Source: Cynocephalus volans
Taxonomy: Eukaryota > Chordata > Mammalia > Dermoptera > Cynocephalidae
DNA length: 64,000 nucleotides
Assembly: GCF_027409185.1 (NCBI RefSeq)
Contig: NC_084464.1
Location: 46,289,095-46,353,094 of the forward strand
Reading direction: 5' to 3'
Part shown: positions 13,801-25,800 of the stretch, in pieces
Layout: the number at the start of each line of letters is the position of its first letter
How positions within the stretch are numbered: the first letter of the stretch is position 1
The notes under the pieces: model-generated
What the model was told of the DNA's origin: nothing
The model's database searches: none
Seen by the model: the letters and a program-made list of their open reading frames with translations, nothing else
Position numbers and translations under genes: made by a program

Positions 13801-16800
13801 CCTAACTAAACAGGTTAAAAGACAGCACTTAGAGAAGACTTCATACAGGAGGTGTTTTAGCATCAGTCACCTAAGTCTTCGGAGGGCAATTCAAACCTCA
13901 GAACAGTACTCTGACAGTTACTAGACATTATAATTAGGCGTTTTGGAGTTTGGGTTATTTAGTTGGGACAGACCTAAGTGAGTTACCAGGCAAACAGTTA
14001 TTAATGGGCATCTTGCTAAACTGTGGTTTTATTCAGGCTGGACTAAAGCTTAAAGAAAACCTATGAAGGAGCTTGTCAGGGTCCGGACTTGTTTTTTTAT
14101 TCTGTCACATGTAGATCACTCCACCTGCTCCCAGTGCCCAGCAGTCCTGGGCCCAGGCATTTGGTGGCAGCCAGGGCAACAGCAGCAGTAGCAGCAGCCG
14201 CCTCAGCCAGTACTTTGAGAAATTTGATGTGAAAGAGTCCTCCTATCATCTGCTCATCTCCCGCCTGGACCTGCACATTTGTGATGATAGCCAGTCTCAA
14301 GAGTCAGGTACCCTGTGAGGCCTGGGCTGGGTGGTCCTCATCACTGTCTAACTCTGAGCATAGCCTGGGGATGAAGGCTCTTTTCCAGAGACACTATGGA
14401 GTACTTTGGTTGGCTTCCATTAATCACAGGCATTCCTTGGGCCTCAGCCCTCCTCCTCAGCTCTCTATGTTAGTGTGAGGCAGTACTCTTTAGCTTTTAG
14501 GGTGCAGCAGAACCGTATGTCATAGTTAATAAAATACAGATATTTGGCATCTCCCCAGACCCCACTAAATCAGTATCTTCAGGACTTGAGTCCAAGCTGC
14601 GTAAACTTTTTTTTTTCCTCCCTTCAAGTCCCTTGGGCAATGCTGATACTTGTCAGAGATTGAGAATCACTGGTGTAAAATTTTAGGAAAGTAAATTCAA
14701 CTATAGGAAATCTCAGAATTTTTGGATTTTTGAGTCAATTTAAATGTTTATTGTGTGTAAATATGCTCTTCCCAAGCAGGGAAGTTATGCTGTGTTCCTG
14801 TCATACTTAGAGCAATTTATTTTACATACACATACATATTTATTCAGACTGAAAAAAGTAGTTGACTCTTTTTTTCCTTATGAGCTGTGTGAGTTAACCT
14901 TTCACTTAACTTCTTTGAGCTTCCACATTTGTGAAACTGAGTTATTCATTCACCTCGAAGGTTGTCATCAGGCTCAAATGAGATAATAAACAGAATTTGG
15001 AGAACCTTAATTATAGGCAGAAATTAGGTATTATTATTACTGTGCTGCTTGTTCCTTCAATACTGTCCCTATGTTCCCTTTACACTCCCCTTTGCCACTA
15101 GCTCTTGGTTTTCGATGCTCAAATATGGTAGATTTTTCTCTCGCTGCCCCATCTTCTCTGAAGGCTATGTTTGCCTCTTAACGAGACTCAGACTTAGTTT
15201 CCTTGGGGGATTAGCTATTCTTTTCTTTTCTTCCCAGGACACCAGCAGCACTGCCTCTCTTGCTTGGTTATTCCTTGGTCTTGCAGTGATCTCAATCTCC
15301 TTCTACTCTCATTCTGAGAAGGAATAAAGGAGCAATAATAGCATAAAGATTGCTTTTGCCACCGCAGGAAATAATTTGCTACCCACTCACTTTGGAAGTT
15401 CGTTACTAAAATGATTACTATTTTGTTTGGTTATTTCTTCAAAGAGTTACCTAAAGGCTTGAGGTGTTTTTTTGTTTTGTTTTGTTTTGTTTTGTTTTGT
15501 TTTGAATCCTTTCAGAAGTCTTAATTAAAAGTACATTATTGAGAGTTTCATCCTACTGTTTGTTGAGGGAAGGATAGCACTGTCCTCTTCAAGTGCCAGG
15601 GTCTTGTAATCTACACTAAGTTGTGAATCACTGTAGTCTTACCAATTATCTGTTAAACTAGATTATCCTACTTGGTAGAATTTAAGGAAGTTTAAAGATG
15701 GATGAGATGTTTGTGGATACTGGGGTAATTTCCAGCCTGCCATACCCAGGTGTGGTGTATTACTCTGTGAAGGGGTGAAAAACAATGGGAATTCTTATAA
15801 CTTTGACTCCTCCTTTTGGATTTGGGGAGAAAGGAGAATGGGAACAAGGTGGTACAGAGGGCTTTAAGATTCTTAGAAGTTGTTCTGTCCAATAAAGTAG
15901 CCACTAGTCACATGTGACTATTGGGCACTTGAAATGTGGCTGATCCAAATTGAGATGTTCTGCAAGTATAAAATATGCATCGGATTTCAAAGATATCATA
16001 CCAAAAAAAAGACTGTAAAATACCTCAATAGTTATTTTCATATTGATTACACTTTTTTTTTTTTTAAAAAGATGACCGGTAAGGGGATCTTAACCCTTGA
16101 CTTGGTGTTGTGAGCACCACGCTCAGCCAGTGAGCGAACCGGCCATCCGTATATGGGATCCGAACCCGGGGCCTTGGTGTTCTCAGCACCACACTCTCCC
16201 GAGTGAGCCACGGGCCGGCCCTTGATTACACTTTTTTAAAAAACTTTTTTCAGTATAGCTACTAGAAAATTTAAGATTAGTTATGTGCCTCACATTATAT
16301 TTCTATTGGATATGTTTTAATTAAAAATAAAATTAAGTTTTAATTAAAATTAAAATTAATTTGTCATGTGCACCAGTCACATTTTAAGTGTTCAATATAA
16401 TCTATAAGCTATAGAACATGTCCATCACAGAAAGTTATTTTGGACAGTGCTGCTCTAGACTCTACTTTGAAGGCTGCACTTACTGCTTTTTTCATTAAGG
16501 GATTTGACAGCCTGGATTTTGGGACTGCATACTAACGTGGTCATCTGTCCCTTAGTATTAGAGATTAAATGATTGGAAACTGGGTGGGTTTTTGGATCAG
16601 CTTGGCTTGAGGTGAGGGAGCACTGTCTTTTAAAATCAAACTGGAGCAGCCCACACACATCAGGCTTCAGAGAGGAGGTTGGTGGTTGATGGGGAAAAGA
16701 GTATCATCTGCCTCTTTTTAACTGTTTTCCCTCAGGTTAAAGCCTGTGACCCCAAAGCTTTCCTATCTCTCTTTCTTAAGGCCAAGCTATCCTCTTTCTG

Positions 16801-19800
16801 GAGAATTTAGTCATGTACGTATACTATATACCATTTATGTCTCAAATACGATATGTGTTTATGATTAGATATGTTGGTAATTGTTAATTATATATGATTT
16901 TGATTTTAGACCTTATTGTGACATGCTCAGTCCATGTAGTTTGTTGTTCTCTTAGCTCCAAATAACTCCAACAGAGGGAGCATAGTAGTGGAACCCTCTT
17001 CCTCCAGTAGCTGAGGTCATGAGTACTTGATATCACTCCAAGCAGGTGAAAATTGGCTTTTTTTTTTACAAAACCAACAAAAATGTATGTATTTAATATA
17101 CATCACAAGGGCTCATCCAGATACTTAATTTAAAAAACAGAAATAAAAGAAAAATAACACCACAGCTCAAGATACAGAGTCCTATATAGAAATCAAGGAA
17201 AGAACAGATCATCTAAGGAAAAAATGAAAAGATGACACAAGGAGAGGCTGGACAGCCCGGGTCAGCACTCTTGGCTGGACACCTGCCTTGAGTAGGTTTC
17301 TTGCAGGAACTTAAAAGCTGTGGGGTTTTTCCAGAGCTTGGCTGCATGTGTGTTCAAAAGACTGTCAATGTTGGGTTCTCCTAACAGGCTCTGGATGGAG
17401 AGCAGGATGGTCCTGACATCGTAGAGGGCAGACCACTTGTCCTTCAGTATGTCCAGGCAGATGTTACCCTGGGTGTCCTCGTTGGAGTGGTAGCAGGGTA
17501 TGAGTAACTACACTGTGGATTTGTTGTAAGGGTTGCCACTGGGGAACTCAAGAGAGAGCTTGTAACTCAAGTCCTCATATACAGTGCCAGCTGCTCCATG
17601 GATGGTCACTACTCATTTGAAAAAGTTATTTGATTCAGGGAAGGCAGAAATGCCTTTGTCGCCAGACACCATGAGAGTCATCAGTCCTACTGTATGTAGC
17701 CTCTTGCCCACAGGGCTTGGGTGACCCCTCCATTGGGCTCAGCTCCTTTATAGGTGGCAGTGACACTGGTGGCAATGCTGGTGGTGGTTCGGTTGGGTTT
17801 TTTTTTTTTCCCTCTGTTTCATTTCTTTTATTGCTTACTCAATTATACTGTTTTAATTTATTTTTTATTTTTATTAAGGAGTAAGGTTTATTGAATATAA
17901 AGAATTGACAATATATTTCTATAGGGAAATCAAATGAGTCATCATATTTGTATGTGACATTCTTCCAGATTAATGGGGAGATACTGTTATTGATTGTTGA
18001 GAAAGAGAAAGTAACAGAAAGACAATAGAACAGACAGTTTTCTTAGACTTGCTCATTTTTCAGGACTGATAAATAATGACTTTTTTTCTCTGAGGGGATT
18101 TGACATATGTTCTCTGTTCTGTCTCAGATTAATTGCTTTGAGGTTTCTCTTCCAGGGAGTGGAGCTTGGTGGTAAATATTTTGCTGTGTTGGTCTACCTC
18201 CTCAAGAAATTTCTTAACCACTATGGGTTTGGCATGCTCTGTTGCTTGCCTGGTTTTGGAGACGGGGATGGTGCTGGCTCGTGGCCCCTGTCTCTGGGTC
18301 GCGGTTTTGAGAGGCCATCTGGGTGGCGCTTGGCAGGAAGATGGGAGCTCAGAGAATGTGGCTACGACTGCTGGCTCTTTTCTTTTAAACAGCTTTATTG
18401 AGATATAATTCATATACCATACAATTCACCCATTTAGAATATATAACTCAGTGTTTTATAGTGTATTCATAGGGTTGTACAACCATCACCATAATCTAAT
18501 TTTAGAACATTTTTGTCCTTCCTGAAAGAAACTCTGTACCCATTAGCTGTCACTCCTCTTTTTGCAGCCCTAAGCAACCACTTGTCTAGTTTTCATTTTG
18601 ATATTTGCCTATTCTGAACATTGAAAATTGGCTTTGGGGGGTGGGGGAATCAGATATAATAATGGTTTGTGGACCTTCAAAGTGTAACCCTACTTGACAA
18701 AATTTTATTCCTTGGTATTTAATTTCTCCCATTGGGTTTTCTTGGATATCACATGAGCAGCATTGACATTGAGGTAATGGAAGATACATAAAATGTGTGG
18801 AAGATCAGCACTACAAACTACGGCAAATAGATGGCTGGGATTAGAGGATTTTCAATTGATTGCTCAATTTCAAAGTCATATGGCAAGAGATGGCCTGTGT
18901 ACCTGTTGGCTACCATGGCTGCCTTGCTACGGTTATTTATGTTTTGATCCTTAGTGCTTTTGTGATTTGAACTTTGAGAATTCAGTAAAAATAGTTTATG
19001 TTTTATTATTTAAATCTATAAAACTTATTCAACCCATCATTAATTGAGTCAGGTATTGAAAAGAAAAAATGTTGACAGTATCTGAATGAATATCTAGTAG
19101 CTAGTTTTAAAGTTCTTTTCCTTTTTTTTTTGGCAGCTGGCTGGTATGTGGATCTGAACCCTGACCTTGTAAAAGCTATTTTCTTATATCAAGCAAAAGT
19201 TAATTTCACTAAAAATAATTTTAAGAAATTAATTTAAAATTTTAATTGGTTTACTTTTGCTGGAGAAATAATTTTGAATAATTAAAATTTTGATTATATT
19301 GCTATTATGTATTTATAGAAATTGCTGATTTGCATATGTAATTTGATACATTATAATTTATATAAGTAAATAAATTATATAAAAGGCATCAGCAAATATA
19401 GTTATGAAATTAAGCTAAATATTGCTATCTTTAAAAATTCTAATTTAACATTTAACTTAAAAAATTATGTAGTATTTCTTGCCCTACACTGAATAAAAAG
19501 AGTAAGCTTTTTACATAATCTTTTTATATATAAAGCACAGATACACAAATAATACATAGCAGATAGTATATCTGTGGTATTAAAATTTGTTATATCTGGC
19601 CGACCCCGTGGCTCACTCGGGAGAGTGCAGTGCTGGGAGTGCAGCGGCGCTCCTGCCGAGGGTTCGGATCCTATATAGGGATGGCCGGTGTGCTCACTGG
19701 CTGAGCGTGGTGCGGATAACACCAAGCCAAGGGTTGCGATCCCCTTACCGGTCACACAAAAAGAAAAAAAAAATTTTTTTTTATATCAATTAAGATTTCT

Positions 19801-22800
19801 TATATGGGGAGGAGGCAATTAGGAAAAAAATGTCTATTATAGCTCCTGGGGGGGGGGGTGATTATGAAAAAAATGTTGAGAAACAGAAACAGTAGTATAG
19901 GTGTATCTCTTAGTAGGAGGGTGATTAATTCAGAATTTGGGATGGTGACATCTAGACTGGATGGAAATGATCCTACTTGTTGAAAGTATACCAGGTTACA
20001 CCTAGAGGATTCCATAGTATTTCCCTTCACTCATTTCTGTGGTGTTTTCCCTCATTTATTGAGCATTTACTACTTACAAGGCTTTATGCTAGATACACTA
20101 GTAGAGGACAGGGTGGAAATGCAGAACAGAGTAGGTCAGACAATACATATATGTAGAAGAAATAGTTCCTACTTTTACAATTCTTTAGTCTAATTGGAGA
20201 GATAAGATAGAAATATGGAAAATTCATTTAGTAAGAATTAAATGTAAATTTGAGATAAACATAATGCAATATTTGACCTATTGTTAAAAATTCCAGTTTA
20301 CTTACAATATTCTATATGTTTACTTTATAATGTTCCAGTCTGTGCAGTGTTTTTAGCATTCCATGGTACTTTGTATGTACAAATTATATAATAATTGTCT
20401 GATATCATAACTCTGAGGCCGGGATATGAAAAGAAACAATATGTGTTCTGTTTTGTGGGGAATCTGGCTTATAGCTCTCCAGGTTTTATGTTGAGGGACA
20501 GCAATACTAATATTGTTAGGCTTGGGGGAACCGATCAGTCAAGTTTGTAGAGTGTGTCTACAGGAAAGCTAGGATTAGAATTCCTGAATCCCAAGTTTTG
20601 CAGTTTCTTTTGCCTTTCTGCAAATCATTTACAGAGACAATGGAATATTCTTATCTTTTGTTTTTTAGAGTATGTCCATTGACTACTGCAACTCAAAAGA
20701 GGAGGGTCTCAGCCTTGCAAATCATTTGACATCATGGCCTTTCAGTTGGGCTTTAGAGCTGACCCTCAGAAGACTTTTAAGTGTTTCAAGGGGGTGTTTA
20801 GGTGTCTTTGTTCCTTCTACTGCTATTTACTTGTATTTTTCTTTTATAGGTGTCTCTGCAAACAGACTCATGGGTGGTGCCATGCAGCTTACCTTCCACA
20901 AGATGGCATTTGACTATTATCCCTTCCACTGGGCAGGTTAGGAGAATTCTGAATGGGGTCAATTCTAGCATGGCCCAAAACATTGAAGGCTGATTCTTGG
21001 GTTTATCCCTGACTGTCCAGCAGGAGGGTGCCAGTGATTGCAGCTCATGCTCAGAGAGGTGTTGGGAATATCCCTCTTCCAGAGAACACCTTTTGGAAAC
21101 TTGCAGGGTCCACTATTGATGATTCTTTATCAGTGATGAAAGGAAGTAGGGAAAGGAGGCAGTGCCTGAGATGCTTTTTATTCTACCTTCGGTCCCTTAC
21201 TTCCACTAGTTTTAGAGCCTCTCCAGCAGTCCATATTCAAAGATGGCGGCAGTCATCAGCTGGCCTTTAGGGAGCATTAGGGAAAAGTCAGTATGGAATC
21301 CAGAAGAACTTGGGAGCTCTCATTGAATAATTTTTCCTTATCCTAGAGAATTCTGGATTGGAGGTGATGGGTCAGATTCTGAACTATGACTACACTGACA
21401 AAAAGGAAAGATTGAAACTTTGTATCATGATCTTGGGCTAAAGTCTTTTTACTTCTTTGTTGCACAGGCGATAGCTGCAAACATTGGGTACGGCACTGTG
21501 AGGCCATGGAGAACCGAGGACAGTGGGCCCAGAAGCTGGTGATGGAATTTCAGAGTAAAATGGAGAAGTGGCATGAAGAGACGGGTCTGAAACCATCCTG
21601 GCACCTGGGAGTTGACTCTCCCTTCCGGAGAAAAGCAGGTGGGTTATGAAGGACTGGATCACTCCAGTTGTGTAGCCTCTTGCCATTTATCTTTGAATAA
21701 CCAGTGGAGATAAAGCAGTGGAATAGCTAATTATCCCAATTGTCTCCTATGGAGAGAAATCAGTGATTTTTCTTTATAGAGTCCTCTGTCCCCAGGGACA
21801 GCTGTAATGTTGAAGAGAAATTGTCATCATTTCTATTCAGTAGGCTGTTGCCTTGGTCTTAAGGAAAATACATTTTTTTTTTTTTTTTTAAGATGACCAG
21901 TAAGGGGGTCTTAACCCTTGACTTAGTGTTGTTAGCACCATGCTCTGCCAATTGAGCTAACCGGCCATCCCTATACAGGGATCCGAACCCATAGTCTTGG
22001 TATTATCAGCATCACACTCTCCCAAGTAAGCCACGGGCTGGCCCAGAAAATACAATCTTTGAGTTTCATCCAGGAGCTAGACAGTATTAAGCTGTCTTTC
22101 CTATTTGTAGCATTAATGATCTTAAGACTTTTACTTTCCTAATTCTATTAATAATGAGAGTTGAACATATCTGAATCTCTTTCCCACCTTCTTATGTTTA
22201 TTCAGATTCTCTTTCCAGTCCTCGAAAGAACCCTCTGGAGAGAAACCCCTCTCAGGGCCGACAGACTGCCTTTCGACCTCCAGCATGGAATCGGTTACGC
22301 TCTAGCTGTATGGTAGTACGGGTGGATGACCTGGACATCCATCAGGTGAGCACATGGGGAAACATGGCTGGAAAGGGGTGGAACAGTTCACTTGGAAGGC
22401 AACTGGAACAGTGTGAACAAAGGTATGGAATTCGGGGACTGTTTGCCTCACTTGAACTAGATTGACAGTTTGGTCTGTTTCTTTCTGAGCATGGCTGCTG
22501 AGATCAGGATTTGGGAATTCTCCCAGTTTTCTTCTGAATGCCCTACTATGGACCTCCTGCTGAAAAAATTAACTTGCAGATAGTTTGAGGCAGGTGTGAG
22601 AATGCCTGGAATATGTGTGAAAAGCACTTGCTCCCAGTGACAGACTTTGGAAGAATGGTAGAGGCTTTATGCTTTCTCAGAGGAAATTGAGTGCTGGGTA
22701 CTGCTGTAGATACTAACAGTAAGCTGTGATTGCTTAGGTTTCTACAGCTGGACAGCCGAGTAAGAAGCCATCTACACTTCTTTCCTGCAGTCGGAAACTC

Positions 22801-25800
22801 CACAACCTACCTACTCAGGTCTCTGCCATTCATATTGAATTCACAGAATATTACTTCCCAGATAATCAGGAGCTTCCAGGTAAGCATGTGGACTGGCCAT
22901 TTCTTCTGTGCAGCTCATGCTCTTTACATTTGTTAGCCTTGGGCCCACTGCTTATGTTCTCATTTGTTGTTAAAAGTTTTAGGTTGTTTGAGTTAATTTA
23001 GCACACCTTTGTTAAAAACTCTGCCCTGTATAAATGTGTACATTTTCTCTCTTGATAGTAAATATTAGCTGGTAAGTAACAGTTTAGCTATTGCTTTGTA
23101 CATAGTGATTCTGTTTTTCTCTCCTTTCCAGTTCCCTGTCCCAATCTCTACATCCAGTTGAATGGTCTGACATTTACTATGGATCCAGTCAGCTTGCTCT
23201 GGGGAAACCTCTTCTGCCTGGATTTATACCGCAGCTTGGAGCAGTTCAAAGCTATCTACAAACTGGAAGATTCAAGCCAGAAAGATGAACACTTGGACAT
23301 CCGACTGGATGGCTTCTGGTTGAAGGTAGGGAGATGCTGGAATTTTTTTCCCCTGTTGGGAGTCATAGCTGCATTTTTCTCATGGCTGTCATCACAGTTC
23401 TGACTTGTTCATTTGATAGAAGTAAGAAAAACAGTTCTACAGCCCAATTTGTCTTTCATCTGTGTATTAGTGGTGGGGTGCTGAGATGCTCAGATGACCA
23501 TTCTTGTTTCATTTTCTTTCTGAAGGTGGGCTTCCCGCTGGAGAAGAGAGAGCAGGCGGAGGTGTATCGTCCCCAGGCCCTTGTCTTCTCTGCATCAAGC
23601 ATGGTTGCTACCAATACACGTCATGCCCCATATTGTAGTTGTTCAGACCTCCAGAGTCTCTTCCGGGGTTTTGCTGCTGCTGAGTTTTTTCATTACAATT
23701 ATGATAACTTTCCCAAGGTTCCAGGTGGCTTTAGCCTTCTGCACATGCTTTTTTTGTATCATGCCTTCCAGATGGATTCCCACCTCCCTCAGCCTAGTAT
23801 CCTCCCTCCCCAGAGGCCTAAGGCTTCCCAGGATCTCTGGTCCATCCATTTCACCCAGATCTCTTTGGAATTTGAGGGAACAGAGAACTTCAAAGGCCAT
23901 ACCCTGAATTTTGTTGCCCCCATCCCCTTGTCCATTTGGGCCTGCCTACCCCTCCGCTGGCAGCAAGCCCAGGCCCGGAAGCTCCGTTTGGCCTCAGAGG
24001 GGAGGCTGAAACCATCAGCCAGCTTTGCCAGTCCTGTTCAGTCTGTGGCCTTTACCCCCAACTCTGTGTCCCATCAGAGGTCAAAGACTGAGCATGATTT
24101 GAAAAGCCTTTCAGGTCTTACAGAAGTCATAGAAATTTTGAGAGAAGGCAGTGGTGGTGTGGACAGCCAAGGGCCTCTGACAGAGCTGGAGGATTCAGCA
24201 GATGTTCACGTGCTTGTACACTCCCCTGCCCATGTCCGTGTGAGGCTTGACCACTATCAGTACTTGGCTCTGCTCCGCCTGAAGGAGGTGCTGCAGGGGC
24301 TTCAGGAGCAGCTGACTAAGGATACAGAGGCTATGACTGGGTCTCCCCTCCAGGACCAGTCTGCTTGCATTGGAGTTCTCTTACCCAGTGCTGAGGTGGC
24401 TTTGCTCATGCATCCTGCCCCTGGGGCTGTTGATGCTGATTCTGCAGATTCAGATACCACCAGCCTCATAGATTCAGAGCTGTCTCCTTCAGAGGATCGG
24501 GAGCTGAAATCTGATGCTGCCTCAGACCAGGGCCCAGCAAGCCCTGAGAAGATCCTGGAGAATAATAGCATTGAAAATCTGGATGCATCCCAGGAGAGGC
24601 CTCATAGCGATGGAGAACTGCAGGACTCAGGTCCACTTGGACAGCATCTGGCAGGGAAGGGCCATGAGGCAGTTGAGTCCCTGCAGGCCAAGAGACTGAG
24701 CAGAGCCCAAGCCTCCAGCTTACCAGCTGCATTGAAGCCCCCAGCTGGCAGGGATACTGCTGTGAATGGACAAGGTGAGCTTATTCCCTTGAAGAACATT
24801 GAGGGAGAATTGTCAAGTGCTATTCACATGACCAAGGATGCCACCAAGGAGGCTCTACATGCTACCATGGACCTCACCAAGGAAGCTGTGTCCCTGACTA
24901 AGGATGCCTTTAGTCTGGGTAGAGATCGAATGACTTCCACCATGCATAAGATGTTGTCCCTGCCTCCATCCAAGTGAGTGGTTCTCTGCCTCCTTCAGTC
25001 ACCTCATCTCTTCTTCCTAGTTCTGACCGTTGGGAGAGAATAGTCCAGGAAAATGCATAGGATGGCCTATTTAAAGGGTAGTTTTCAAGTCAACATTTAT
25101 AGCTTCTTAGAATCAGATTATCTCCTCTTTCACTAATTCACTATTACTGATACAGGTATGCTATATCAGAATAATAATACCTGAGATTTGTATTCATCTC
25201 TTTTCAGTGGGATTTCTTGTAATTTTTTGTTTGATTTGATCCCCACAGCAGCCTGGTAAGGTAGCTACAGTTTATATCTGAAGAAACTGAGGCTTTAGAG
25301 AGGATGAACCCATTGATCCTATGTCTTATAAATAGAAAAGCTGGGGCTTTGGACTTGCTCTTTTTGGTACACTTCATCAACATCTGCCAGAGTAATAGAG
25401 AAGGAAGCGTTTCATCCATTCATTCAATAAATATTTTTTGAGCCCTTACTGTGTGCTAAGTTCTCTATTAAGCACTGGAGATACAGTAAGGAGTAAACAG
25501 AAAAACACAGAAATAACAATCAGAAGAGTGGAAAAATATGGATTTTCCCATCAGTGCCTTGTGGTTTTAGGAAAGATAATGAAGACTAAGAAAAATCTTT
25601 GCTGGGACACTTTGTGGTTTTGAGACCGTGGTATAAAGACCAGTGGCTTTAGAGCTTTTGTCTAAGTGAATTATCTTAAGTGGGTCTCTATGCAATGCCT
25701 GTGGGCATACTAGTACCTGCTAGGATAGACAACAAAGGAGGAAGGAGAGAGGAAAACTTAAAGGGGTGAATGGTATAATGATACTAGCCAACATTTATTG

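Noticed and set aside
18294-18318. The minus strand here (atggcctctcaaaaccgcga) resembles the UBE2C initiator region, suggesting a second UBE2C 5' end.
   Set aside because: The match stops after about 25 nt and the rest does not follow UBE2C; my comparison is from memory. Left as a note for alignment, not a call.
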